Shown: positions 14,022 through 26,400, numbered from the stretch's first letter. The stretch: DNA of 64,000 nt from Neocallimastix lanati (nom. inval.) (GCA_016946835.1 JACVTC010000183.1:129501-193500), one strand, 5' to 3'. A program made the numbers and translations. The notes: generated from the sequence alone by a model not told the origin.

Positions 14022-14877
14022 TGTAATAATTCTATTAAGAACTAACTCAAAATAGAATTATTAACTACAACTTAACGACTACTTCATTAAGTTGAGAAAA
14101 TAAAAAATAATAAATTTTTTTACCTATAGAGTTTATTATAAAATCAATTATAATAATAACACGAAAAGCAAAAGAGGAATTATTTGTATAAATTTGATTT
14201 TAAAAATATGTTTTTTGAATAAAATATTTTATTAATTTATTAAAGTTAAAAATATAAAATTGTTACTATTATAACTATGTTTTTATAATAATAACTCTTG
14301 ATTTCTCAAAGAGAACTCAAGAGCCTTATTTATATTTTTTATGAAAATAAGGTTAAATAAGAAAGGGTTTTCTAATCTTAACAAAACTCTTATCTAGGAA
14401 AAGATTAGATAGAAAAACCTAGATAAGTTTTCGATCGATATTCTATCCATATCGATCATCTTATTAATTAAGTAAAACCGATTACTTCTAAAAGTAATTG
14501 GGAAAAATCTTAATTAACCGATTTTTCAATCTAATCTAATGATCGAAAATAAAAGAATAAAATAATAAAAGATATTTCGATCATATAATTTATCCTTATA
14601 TAAAAAATATAAAATTAAATAGTTAATAAAATACAGAATAACATTATAAAATACAGAATACAATACAATACAGAATACATTAGTTACAGTAGAGAAATTA
14701 ATATATTGTAAATATATTATTTAAAATTAATTAAATAAATTTTGTTAAATTAATGAATATTTAAAATTAAATAAATTTAATGAATAAATATTATATGTAA
14801 TTAAATAAAGTTATAGTTATAATAACTTAACTAAGAAAATATAATTATTTGTTAGCAAATAATTATAGATTCTTACA
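14022..14877 (-). mobile_element. Hairpin-rich LTR family I, copy b
   Basis: An 856-bp LTR-like unit starting TGTAATAATT and ending GATTCTTACA on the plus strand, with the family's chain of hairpins. One of these is GATCGATAT...ATATCGATC at 14,434-14,458; others are CTCTTGA...TCAAGAG and TTATCTAGG...CCTAGATAA. The flanking 5-mers are CACAA (14,017-14,021) and TACAA (14,878-14,882), one mismatch apart. Sense is minus because TATAAATAAGG reads on that strand. It is a fossil solo LTR or the remaining end of an element. Confidence 0.8.
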
Positions 14878-15868
14878 TACAATTGATTTATACCAGATAT
14901 TCTTAATCTACAAAAATTAGATTTTGTAGAAGTGAATATAGGTATAAATACTAAGAAAAATATAAAAATTTAATTTAAATATGTTTCATTAGACACAAAA
15001 TTGTTTTATTAAAAAAAATTGTTTTATTTTAATATTAATTTTTATTTATTTAATTATTAATTTTTATTTGAATTAATAAAAGAAAAATAATAATTATTAA
15101 AACTAATAAAATAATAAAATAAAATATTTATTATTTATAATAATTTATTTAAATTTTAATAATAAAAATTTTGATTATTAACAACTATATAAAATAATTT
15201 ATTAAGATTGTTAATAATCATAATTTGATTATTAATAAACTAATAAAATATATAAAATTATTTATTGAAATTATTAATAATCATAATTTGATTATTAATA
15301 ACTAATAAAATATATAAAATAGGTTATTGAAATTATTAATAATAAAGAATAATTTAAAGAAATATTTACATGTTTTTATATTTTTCAATAATTTTAAACT
15401 ATTTACATTTATAAACAATAAAATAAATAAAATAACTAATTGTTATAAATATTTACAAATAAAGTGTTAAAATAAACAAGTTTTAATTATAATTTGTTTA
15501 TAAAAGTTGAGTTATAAAATAAATAAAATATTAATTATTTTAAATAAAAGTAATTTAAAGATTATTCAGCTATTTAATTTTAATTTTGAAATGTTTATAA
15601 ATTTGTTTATTTATTATTTACAATTTATTAAATTTGTTTATTATTTTGTTTATTTATAATTTTATAAGAATATTAATTATTAATTTATTTTAGTTTTAAT
15701 TAAAATTGTTAATGATTAATTAAATTATTATTATTTTATTTTCATTTATTTCTTTTAATTAATTTTTTTTAATTTGATTTCGGGACTTCTAAAAGAATTA
15801 ATTTTGGTTAAGTTAAATAAGAGTTTATTATTTATTATTTATTTTAATTTTATAATTTTATTATTTAT
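14878..15868. other. AT-rich stretch between LTR copies b and c
   Basis: No gene seen. It could be a strongly decayed internal region or a further degenerate LTR; three near-repeats of TAATCATAATTTGATTATTAA-like words occur at about 15,165-15,310. Confidence 0.4.
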
Positions 15869-15873
15869 CACAA

Positions 15874-18019
15874 TGTAATAATTTAATTATAAGATTAATT
15901 ATAATTAAATTATTAATTGCAACTTAATAATAACTTAATAAAAATTATTATTAAATTGAGACAAATATAAAAAAGTTATCTTAATATTGGGAGTTTATTA
16001 TAACTAATTATAATAAACAATTAACAAAGGTAACACAAATTTGTTATAAGAAGAATATTTTATTTTTATATTTTATTTTTTATTTTAAAATTTATTTTTA
16101 TTAATAACTATATTTATTATTTTTAAAAAATATAAATATTTAATATTGTTATTATGATTGATATATAATAATTGTTATATTATAATCGTTATAATAATAA
16201 CTCTTGATTTCTCAAAGAGAACTCAAGAGCCTTATTTATATTTTTTTTGATAAATAAGGTTAATTAAAAAAATGTTTTCTAATCTTAATAAATCTCTTAT
16301 CTAGGAAAAGATTAGAAAGAAAAACCTAGATAATATTTTTTGATCGATATTCTATACATATCGATCATCGTATCAATTAGGTAAAACCAATTACTTTAAA
16401 GAGTGATTGGGAAAACCCTAATTAACCGATTTGCTAATCTAATCTAATTGATCGAAAATAAAAGAATAAAATAATAAAAAATATTTCGATCTAAAAATTA
16501 TAAATTTTCAAATAAGGAAAATAACGTATTAATAATATTAATAAACAAAATACAAAATACATTGCTAAATACATAATAAAATGCATAATGTGTTTGTTTA
16601 CATTGTAATTAAATAAATAAACTAAAACTAATAAATTTAATAATTAAATGTAATATTAAATAAATTATTAATAATATTTTAATAAATAAGTATGATAAAG
16701 TTAAATAAAGTTATAATTATTATAACTTGACTAATGTTAAAATTTAAATTGAGTGTTTAGGTAAGATTCTTGCTATATCTTTCCTAGTTTGGGTTAAATT
16801 GGTCAGGTCAAGATGTTCTCATTAATTATAACAATTTAATTAAACTTAAATAATAAATAACACACAGAGTTTTATAATTAAGATTTCAATATGTAAGATT
16901 TATGTTTTATTAGAACTTTATTTAATATATATTTTAATAATAAATTTTTAACTAAGATTAATATAAAAAAATTATTTATTGTTATAATTAATTCATTAAC
17001 TTTATGTTAATATTTTAGAATTTAATTAGATTAATAGTTATAAAGTTAAAGGTTACTAAGTTAATAATCTTACAAAGAATTCAAAATATGGAATTTCAAA
17101 TCCTTTTTATACTAAACTAAAATAATAATTAACAATATAATTAAATAATACATTTTAATCTTAATATATTCATACATGTATATAAACTATATAAAACATA
17201 ATAATAAAATAATATTGATAAGAATTTTTTAATAAAATAACTATATAACTTATTCATAAAACAATTTAATAATAAAACTAATTTAATAATAAAATATACA
17301 ATAAAATAAAATAAAATATTAAAACTAATTAAAAATTCTCTTTCGGAAATCTTTAGAATGATAAAGAATTCCTTAGAATCTTTTAGAAAATAATTGAATA
17401 AAAATATATAATAATAAAATATATAAACTTATAAAACTTATTTAAAATATTATAAAACTATTACTAATAACTAATTCTGTATTTTTAATTAATAATAAAA
17501 ATTAATAATATAATTTCCAAGTTAAGAGATTTATCTAGTATAAATTTCTTAATTAATAATTTAGGGTCTTGATTAATAATTAAATTATATTTTTATATTT
17601 AAATATCTTTAAAGTCTAATATCTCGTTATCTAGTTGTCCAATAAGGTTGAATTTAACATATGTTGTAGTTCTTGACCGTAGCTTTCTAATGAATATAAT
17701 TTTAGCGGGAATGTTAATATAATATTTCCATTATTTGTTGAGTTATCGTTGTTTTTCTTCATGTTATTTTTATCAAATTCTAAAGGGTTAAATTAAATTA
17801 AATTATCTTTAATAAATAAGTCCAAACCCTTTGGTTTCTAATTCTTTAATGTTTCTAATATTTATTGTTATAATTAAAATCGAATTAAAATAATTTTTGT
17901 CAATAACTAAATTAAATTTCAATTGATCTAATAGTGAATTTTAACTTCAAATCTACTAGTATTCGTGACAACTAAGAAAATATAATTATTTCATTTAAAA
18001 ATAATTATAGATTCTTACA
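15874..18019 (-). mobile_element. Hairpin-rich LTR family I, copy c, split by another LTR
   Basis: The LTR starts TGTAATAATT at 15,874 and ends GATTCTTACA at 18,019, flanked by CACAA on both sides (15,869-15,873 and 18,020-18,024), a perfect 5-bp target duplication. A different LTR (16,735-17,970) sits inside it. Without that insert and its duplicated target, copy c measures about 905 bp. It carries the family hairpins and the TATAAATAAGG word on the minus strand. Confidence 0.85.
16735..17970. mobile_element. Solo LTR inserted into LTR copy c
   Basis: A 1,236-bp insert begins TGTTAAAATTT and ends ATTCGTGACA, the TGT...ACA pattern of LTRs. It is flanked by ACTAA on both sides (16,730-16,734 and 17,971-17,975). 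Removing insert plus one ACTAA restores the family I phrase AACTAAGAAAATATAATTAT that uninterrupted copies show. No coding part is present, so it is a solo LTR left by recombination. It shares weak words with dispersed block A (AGGTCAAGATGT; CTTACAAAGAA). Confidence 0.85.
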
Positions 18020-18025
18020 CACAAT

Positions 18026-18891
18026 TGTAAGAAATAATAATTATTTACTAATACATAATTATTATTTCTTAGTCTTTATAATTATTGATAATAATTATAA
18101 ATTTATTTAAATTATAACAAAATTTTATTTAATTAATTATTAATTATTCATTTATAAATAATTATAATTTAGTATATATTTAATTATTAAATTTATTAGT
18201 TTTAGTTTATTTATTTAATTAAATTGTAAATAAACACATTATGTATTCTATTATGTATTTAATAATGTATTCTGTATTTTATTTAATATTTTATTTTCCT
18301 TTTTTGTAAATTTATTATTTTAAGATCGAAATATTTTTTAATTATTTTATTCTTTCATTTTCGATCATTAGATTAGATTAGGAATCGGTTAATTAGGGTT
18401 TTTTCCAATTTCTTCTTAAAAGTAATTGGTTTTACCTAATTGATACGATGATCGATATGGATAGAATATCGATCAAAAATCTTATCTAGGTTTTTCTGTC
18501 TAATCTTTTCCCAGATAAGAAATTTGTTAAGATTATAAAAACTTTTTTTATTTAACCTTATTTTAACAAAAAAATATAAATAAGGCTCTTGAGTTCTCTT
18601 TAAGAAATCAAGAGTTATTATTATAAAAATAAAGTTATAATAGTAAAAATTTTATATTTTAAACTTTAACAAATTAATAAAATATTTTATTCAAAAAACA
18701 TACTTTAAAAAATTAAATTTATACAAATCTTTCTTCCTTCTTATTTTTCGTGTTATTATTATAATTAATTTTATAATAAACTCCACCAATATTTAGGTAA
18801 AACTTTTTTTTATTTTCTCAACTTAATGAATTAATCGTTAAGTTGAAGTTAATAATCATATTAAGTGATAGTACTTAGTATGATTATTACA
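18026..18891 (+). mobile_element. Hairpin-rich LTR family I, copy d
   Basis: An 866-bp unit, TGTAAGAAAT...TTATTACA, flanked by ACAAT on both sides (18,021-18,025 and 18,892-18,896). The promoter-like TATAAATAAGGCTCTTGAG begins at 18,575, followed by the CTCTTGA...TCAAGAG hairpin. It is in opposite orientation to copies a-c and the same orientation as e-g. It is a solo LTR fossil. Confidence 0.85.
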
Positions 18892-18896
18892 ACAAT

Positions 18897-19572
18897 TGTA
18901 AGAATATAGATTTATTTCTTATAAAATAATCTATCTTCTTATTTAATTAATTTATATTTCATTTATATTTCAATATTTATTAACATGTAAAAAATATATT
19001 AATTTATCCAAATTAATATATTGAAAAATAATGTAAACAAATTTGTTGTAATGTATTAATTACTTAAAAATATTATTTATATTTTATTATTTCAATTAGT
19101 TGACAATTAATAAGATTTTAGTAAATCGGTTAATTAATTTTTTCCCCAATATTATTATGATTGGGTTTTTATTAATTAATACGATGATTAATATATTAGA
19201 ATATTAATCGAAGTTATTCAGGTTTTTCTACTAATCTTTTCCTGAATATCAATTTGTTAAGATTAGATACCTTTATTTGATTTGTTAACTTTATCTTATC
19301 TATTTTATTTATTTAATAATTACATCTATTTAATAATTTCATCTATTAAAATAATTATAAATGAAAAAGTATAAAAGAACTCAAATTTCTTTTATTAAAG
19401 AAATTAGAGTTATTATTATATAATGCTATATAATAAATTAAAAGAAATAAAGTATTTTGTTTATATCTTTATTTAGTGTTTATAATAAACTCTATATAAA
19501 GTTAAGTAAAAATTTTTATATTTAAAAATATTAATAATCTAGTTATAGTTAGTATATTATAAATAGATTATT
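18897..19572 (+). mobile_element. Hairpin-rich LTR family I, copy e (decayed)
   Basis: It starts TGTAAGAATATAG directly after the ACAAT that flanks copy d and keeps only diverged forms of the family hairpins. The terminal TTACA is not visible, and at about 676 bp it is shorter than its neighbours. Probably the oldest of the four stacked copies. Confidence 0.65.
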
Positions 19573-19577
19573 ATAAT

Positions 19578-20576
19578 TGTAAGAATCTATAATTATTTTT
19601 AACAAAATAATTATATTTTCTTAGTTAGGTTATAATTAATATAACTTTTATTTAACTCATATTTCATTTATACAATTAATTATAATTAATAATTTATTTA
19701 ATTATATATTAAAATTTTATTTAGTTTAATATTAAAAATTTATTTAATCAAATAATTTTTATACATTTAAAATAATATTAAATTTATTTAATTATTCACT
19801 TAATTATTAAATTTATTAGTTTTAGTTTTCTCTCACTTATTAAATCATAAACTAAAACACTATTCTGTATTTTATCATGTATTCTGTATTCTATCATGTA
19901 TTCTGTATTGTATTAATCATGTATTTTATTATTAATGTATTGTTTTATATTTTTTATGTAAAGTTCTATAAAATAGAACTAAATAGATTAAATTTTAAAT
20001 TTTATGATCGAAATAATTTTCATTATTTTATTCTTTTATTTTCGATCATTATATTAGATTAAGTAATCGGTTAATTAAGGTTTTTCCAATTACTTCTTAA
20101 AAGTAATCGGTTTTACTTAATTAACGCGATAATCGATATGGATAGAATATCGATCAAAAAACTTATCTAGGTTTTTCTTCTAGTCTTTTCCTAGATAAGA
20201 GATTTGTTAAGATTAGAACCCCTTTTGATTTTAACCTTATTTTGACAAAAAAGTATAAATAAGGCTCTTGAGTTCTCTTTGAGAAATCAAGAGTTATTAT
20301 TATAACAATTATAATATAATAATAATAACAATAAGTTTTAACATTTAAAATTTTTAATAAATAATAAAACAAATTATTTTAATAAAACAAATTTTATAAT
20401 TAAAACTTTTCCTTATCAATTTTAGTGTTTCGTCTATTATAATTCGTTATAATAAACTCGATAATTAGAAAGAACCATAGGTAAGTATGATTCTTTTCTA
20501 AACCTTTAATATTAGCAGTTAGAGCTAATATTAATGATTAATAATTTAATTATAATTTTTTAATTAAATTATTACA
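19578..20576 (+). mobile_element. Hairpin-rich LTR family I, copy f
   Basis: A 999-bp unit, TGTAAGAATC...TTATTACA, flanked by ATAAT on both sides (19,573-19,577 and 20,577-20,581). TATAAATAAGG begins at 20,254. It keeps all family hairpins and closely matches copies b, c and d. Confidence 0.85.
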
Positions 20577-20581
20577 ATAAT

Positions 20582-21415
20582 TGTAAAGAATTATAATTAT
20601 TTTTCAAAATAATTATTATTCTTTATTAAAAAATTAATATTTAAAGTTTATTATTTTATAAAATTTTATGAATAATTTTATTAATTATGTCACATAGTAA
20701 TTATTAATTAATGTTATTGTTTTAAAATTAAATTAAATTATCAATAATTAATATATTAAATTATAATAATGTATTATTGTATTAAAATAATGTTAAATTC
20801 TATTTAATTAAGAAAAATTAAATTTTATTAAAATGATAATTTCATTTAATCAAGAAATAATTAAATTATATTATTTCTTGGACTTTTAATTAAGATAATT
20901 AAAAGAATTAATTATTTAATTATACTTGTGATTAAATATTAATAAAATTAATATATAATTAGTTAATAAGTTTTCTCCCTTATTCGGGTTTTCTTATTAA
21001 CTAAAGATTGATGTAATTAAACACCAATCGAGATCTATCTAGTTTTTTCTTCTAATCTTTTTCTAGATAGAGATAATTTTCCAAGATTAGAAATCAAATT
21101 AATATAAATAGGACTCTTGATTCTTCTAAAAATAATCAAGAGTTATTATTATAAGAAATTATAATAATTAACACAAATATTTTAAAATTACTTTTAATAA
21201 AAAATTTTTATAATAAAATAATTTCTAAAATTCCCTTAACCTACTTTTAGTGTTGTTTATTATAATCTTATAATAAACTCTAAGTTTTTAAATTTTCGTT
21301 TTCAATTTTTATATTATATTTTTTAATTTTATCTCAATTAATAATATTTTTTACTATTAATTGTAGAAAGAATTAATTATTAATATAATTAAATATTTTT
21401 AATTAATTCTTTACA
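20582..21415 (+). mobile_element. Hairpin-rich LTR family I, copy g, next to tRNA-Ala
   Basis: An 834-bp unit, TGTAAAGAAT...TTCTTTACA, flanked by ATAAT on both sides (20,577-20,581 and 21,416-21,420). It shares its left ATAAT with the right flank of copy f. Its right end lies 18 bp before the first base of the tRNA-Ala gene. Its sequence is more diverged than that of f, but the CTCTTGA...TCAAGAG hairpin remains. Confidence 0.85.
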
Positions 21416-21433
21416 ATAATATTAAAGTAAGCT

Positions 21434-21505
21434 GGGGATATAACTCAGTGGTAGAGTGCTTGCTTTGCATGCAAGAAGCCTCGGGTTCGATCCCCGATAT
21501 CTCCA
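21434..21505 (+). tRNA. tRNA-Ala (anticodon TGC)
   Basis: A 72-nt cloverleaf without intron. Acceptor stem GGGGATA pairs with TATCTCC (one G-U), the D arm is ACTC/GAGT, the anticodon arm is CTTGC/GCAAG around loop TTTGCAT, and the T arm is TCGGG/CCCGA with TTCGATC. Anticodon TGC means alanine. The B box GGTTCGATCCC is intact. It is followed by a T6 run typical of Pol III termination. Confidence 0.97.
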
Positions 21506-21508
21506 GTA

Positions 21509-21514
21509 TTTTTT
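21509..21514 (+). terminator. Pol III terminator of tRNA-Ala
   Basis: Six T residues begin 3 bases after the discriminator base of the tRNA-Ala gene, the usual stop signal for RNA polymerase III. T-runs are common in this genome, so the position is the main support. Confidence 0.6.
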
Positions 21515-21642
21515 ATTTTATATATTTTATTTTTAATTGATTATTATTTTATTATTTTACCTTTTATTTTGTTTTATCTTTTTATTTTACTTTAAGTTTA
21601 TTCCTAGTTTCAATATTTTTTTGTATTAATATTTTAATTATA

Positions 21643-22205
21643 TTAAAATAATATGTTTTATTAAAGAAGGTTTACTAGGTCGAAATGTCTTCATGATAAT
21701 AAACTATATATATATATATAAATGGTCAAATAATTATATTTAAATAATTTGTTTTAATACTAAAAATTTATTTATAGTTTTCTTTAATTTCTTTAATATT
21801 TGTAGTTATTCAATTAGTTTGATCTAAAATAATTTCATTTATTTATTAATAAGAATATCTATAAAATATTGCTATTAAGGTAATTTTACATTAACCCTAC
21901 AAAGAACGTAAAAGATTTTTACATCTCTCTTTTATTCTTTATAAGTTACATAATAATAGTATTTAATTTTAAGATACTAATAATATAAATATTAATTAAA
22001 TATTAAAATAATAAAAATATTTAAAATAATTGAATAAATTTAATTTGTAATTATATAAATAGTTATAATAGAAAAATAGTATATTAATATATATTTTTTT
22101 TTAATAATATATAAAAGCATAATACAAATAAATATCCATTAAGTCATATATAAATAATTTAAAATTAATTATTAATATAAATCTTATTTATTAATAGTCA
22201 CAGAA
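21643..22205. repeat. Dispersed repeat block A, copy 2
   Basis: Matches 12,545-12,670 and 13,500-13,815 in the same order. Begins about 140 bp downstream of tRNA-Ala. Likely part of LTR family II; the ends are undefined. Confidence 0.6.
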
Positions 22206-22209
22206 TTTA

Positions 22210-22445
22210 TTAAACTTAAGGTAATTCTTCTCCGCGCATCTTTGCTTCTACCACTACTTCTATCATTGACTTCTGACTTTCTGATTAAATCTACCACAAA
22301 TCTATTGTAATTTCTCCCAGATATACTTCCTGGTTAGTTCTTTTATTCTGTAATTTCTCCAAGTTTCCATTTCTGGTTTCTTAGTTATTAACCTTTTTTA
22401 GAACGTCTGAAATCCGTTCCTGGAGGAGATCGTTGATTTGTTCAT
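22210..22445. other. GC-richer island of unknown origin
   Basis: About 230 bp of clearly less AT-rich sequence lies between repeat blocks A and B. On the minus strand short open runs look protein-like (one holds the word NDLLQERISDVLKK), but no domain is recognisable. It could be a decayed retroelement or gene fragment. Confidence 0.4.
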
Positions 22446-22719
22446 TAAAAATATTATTTGCTAAATTTTATTATAAATTATTTCACCAATCAAATTATTA
22501 GATTTGATTTTATTTTGATATAAAAAAATGAAGTTTGAAGTTACTTTAATAATTTTGAGATTTCATTAATAATTAAATATCAAATAAATAAATAAATTAT
22601 TTGTTAAAATAAATAATAATTTGTTAAAAATAAATAATAATTTGTTTAATAATATTTTAATACTTTAAGTGTTTTTCAATTTTTGTATTTATTTGTTTAT
22701 TTAATGTTAATACCCCAAC

Positions 22720-23140
22720 CTGGTGATTAACCAAATACGTTACAATAATAAAAATCAATAATAAAAATTTTATCATTAAAATTTATTATTAAATTTTAAT
22801 TAAATTTTAATAATAATTTCTAAAATTATTATTAAAACTCACTATCATTACTATTAATGTTAATTGTATTATTAAAAGTGTTTTATTATTAAATATAAAT
22901 TAAATTTATAAATAAATAAAATAAATATACTTAGTGTAATCCTAGACTCCTATAAACCAGCAAAGTTTAATAGTACCGCGTTATATTCCTTTAAGTGTAG
23001 TTTTGTGTTATTTATTTTAGAGTAATAAAAGTTTTTCATAGTACATTTTGAATAGAGTGGCGTTGAATCATCTTAGCCATTGTTTATTTATTGTTCGTTG
23101 CTTTAGTTAATAGTAAACTTACCTTTTAAAATTATACAGT
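22720..23140. repeat. Dispersed repeat block B, copy 2
   Basis: Resembles 11,380-11,740; both end with TTAGTTAATAnTAAACTTACC. Here block B lies after block A, whereas on the left it lies before it, as expected if the two are ends of long repeats around lost or decayed interior sequence. Confidence 0.6.
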
Positions 23141-25129
23141 ATTTTATTAAATTCTGTATATGTTAGTTGGATGTTTATGGAAAAGAGAATTATTCTAAGA
23201 GTATTATATTATAATAATTATATTTATGTTTTATTTATTTATTAATTATATATTAATTATTTATTATTGATTTATTTATTATTTTACAAAGTAGTTTTAT
23301 TATGAAAAATACATATTGTTATTTTATTATTTATTTAGAAATATAAAAATTACTTTTTAAAAATAAAAATTTACTATCGTTATTATTTATTATTAGTATG
23401 TTTATTACATTAGCGTAATTATTATTATTTAATATATAATAATAATTAATTTCGAATTTAAGAAATTCTATAAATAAGAAGAAAATTAACTGAAATTAAA
23501 ATTTTTATAAGAGAAGTGATATAAAACATAATAAGATACTTGTCAAATAAGGTGATCGCGATTTATTTTTAAATCAATAATTTTACACTCAATCGCATAT
23601 ATTAATTATTTCTCAGAATCATGCTACACATGACAAATAATAATTAACAAAATATTTAATTATAAGCAATACTAAAATTATTAATTAAAATCAGTCTCAA
23701 CTTTAAAATTAAAAATTTTTCTTATATTTTCCTTATATGAAGAGCTACAGCGTTTCTGAGTACGTATTCTAAAAATATTATGAATGAGCTATACATTATT
23801 ATTAAAAACATGCTTCATACTTGAATATTATAAAGGAGTAATGATTATTTTACAATGAATACTGATTTTTTATTAAATAAAAGATTCAATTAATTAATAA
23901 TTTTTATGATTCAAAATTAAATAATTAATTTTATATTAATAATATTTACTATTCAGAAATAATCTTAAATACTTTAATTAATTTCTTATTAAAGAAATAT
24001 AATTTTTTATTATAAGAATTACTAACAATTATATTTTATAATAATTTTTATACTTTAGAACATTATTAATTGGTTTTTTGATAGTCTTAAGATATTCTTC
24101 TAAAAAAAAACAATATTAAAATAATTCTTAATGATAATAATCTTTATATAAATATTTGTACCATTTGGTTTAGTAATAATAAAAATTATTATTAGCTTAA
24201 TATTATAGTTTAGTATTAGAATATATAGTTTTATTTAAATATCATCAATTAAGAAAACAGTAATTAAATAATCATTAGTTAAAAATTATATAAAATAATA
24301 TGTTTGATGTAAAATATATATAGTTTTAAAAATTTCTAATAATTAAAATCTTTCGTAAGATTATTAATTACTATTATATTAACTATTAATTATTATATAA
24401 ACTATTACCTATTGCTGTAATTACTAATTTATTATAATCTTTAAAAATTAATAAATAAAATTTTATTTTCTAATAAAATGAATAAAAAGTTTTCTTAAAC
24501 AACAAATATTAAATTATTTCTTATAAAATGTTTTTGTGTTTCATATACATTAATAAATAATAATCATTAGTTTGATTTCATTTTAATATTAAATAAAATT
24601 TATATAAGGTTTAAAAAAATTTTATTAGAAAACTATTTAAATTAATTTTTTGTCTAACCTTTAAATTAAAGATTATAATTACACATGTTGTGTTTATCTA
24701 GATATCTTATTTAGAAATTTTAGCTTTTTATAACCAATAATAATTAGCTAAAAAACAAACCCGAAAACCTTGACAATACTTTTTACAAAGATTAAAAATA
24801 AAAAGTACACAATTGAAATTTTGAAATTTGAAAAGTCAAGATTAATATTTGCAAAAAAAAAAAAAAAAAAATAGAAGGTAAACTAAAAGATTAAAATTAT
24901 TACAATTATTCGATTTGAAAAGTATTACGATTGTTACGAATGCTATTGTTAAATTTAAAAATAAGATCATTATATAGTGGGATAAATACTAATAAGATAA
25001 TCAGAAATCCAATTGGATACAATTTTATATTTATAAAAAATATAATATTCATAATAACCTTTATCATAATTAGGTCTAACCTTATATCAATATTTTTAAT
25101 TGTCTTACGATATTTAGTCTTATTTGTAA
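23141..25129. other. AT-rich stretch, no gene seen
   Basis: No convincing coding sequence. The 69-codon frame at 24,931-25,140 is Ile/Leu-rich and follows composition. A run of about 20 A lies near 24,851. Confidence 0.5.
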
Positions 25130-26400
25130 ATTTATCTTGAGTTGGAACAAAAGATTCTATTTAGAGATATGAAAAGCAAAATGATGTTTTGGGAAAGAAG
25201 ATTTTGAAATTTCATTTTCATAATTATTATTGCTTAGAATATAAGTAATAGTGGAAGTAACATACTTACAAGGAGCAAATTTAAAAAATTCAGCAGTAAT
25301 AAAAGAAGAAGGAACGTGTGTTTATACTTTATCATCAATTTTAAGTTTAAAAGCTTATTTTGTTTTTTAATCATCATGTCTTTTCCCTTTGATCAAAGTA
25401 GAACATCTTGAACAAGTTTAAATTATTGTTAGTATTTTTAATATAAATTAGTAGTAGAAACTTTACTATATAATTAAATATTATCAATTGGAGGATGAAA
25501 ATAATAATCAATAAAGATAGGAAATTGTTTAGTAGAATCATTCATTGTGTTGCTATAAACAAATTAGGCAAGGTAAAGCCAATCAACTCAGAAACCATGT
25601 AATTTAAATATGAATTTCATAAAAGTAGATGTAGCTTCTCTAGTATCAAAAATATTTTTGAATTGAATAAAGTGAACCATCTTTGAATATTGAAGACAAT
25701 CATGATAACAATATATCCATAAGATTCAGGAAGATTACACTGAAAATTAATCTTAATAAATTTCCAAGGTCTATCTGGGGTAGTGAAAGAATCCAAAAGT
25801 CCATATTTTTTATGTATATTAATTTTGTTGTATTTGAAAATATTATAAGAATTAAATAACCTTGAAATATCATAACCCTAGGCCACCATAAGTTTTTTTT
25901 AATATGTTCTTAGGTTTTTTTTAATTTCTAAAAGGTCAATGGGTGTATATTTGAGATATAGTTCAAATATTTCTAATCTGAAAATTTTTTCATTAGGTTT
26001 ATCTAAAACAAATACAGATTTTATATTTTCTGGACCATTCATAACGTCTATATAAGTTGTCAGGTTTAGTAATTTTCCTACCTTCCATATATTAATTTAA
26101 GGTTACATTCTTGGAAGAATAAGTGTCAGTGATGTTGATATTAATATCTAATTTTGCCTTCTAAACTGTATATCAAGTTCTTATGATCAGTGAAAACAAT
26201 AACTTGATATTTAAAATCTAAATGTAAGTGTCTCCAGGTAGTAAAAGTGGACTTAATAACTAGTAATCCTTTGCCTATAATAAAATAATTTATTTCATTA
26301 TTAAGACTTTTCAAATGATCCGGATTGAATCTTCATTTATCGTTTTTTTTGTGATAAAATAATGCCAACCGGGTAAAGTCTTTTCTTTAATTCAGAGAAA
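25130..26400 (-). mobile_element. Ty3/Gypsy retrotransposon fossil 3 (strongly decayed)
   Basis: Minus-strand pol fragment recognisable only by short protein words. An RNase H word, FTDHKNL, lies at about 26,175-26,195, and integrase-core words PWKFI and NLPESYGY at about 25,715-25,775. The order on the minus strand is RNase H then integrase, as in Ty3/Gypsy. It is riddled with breaks (ten or more by rough count) and is the oldest of the three pol fossils here. No LTR could be assigned. Confidence 0.8.

Noticed and set aside
24931-25140. Small plus-strand gene of 69 codons
   Set aside because: Composition-driven, no family match, lies beside a decayed retroelement.
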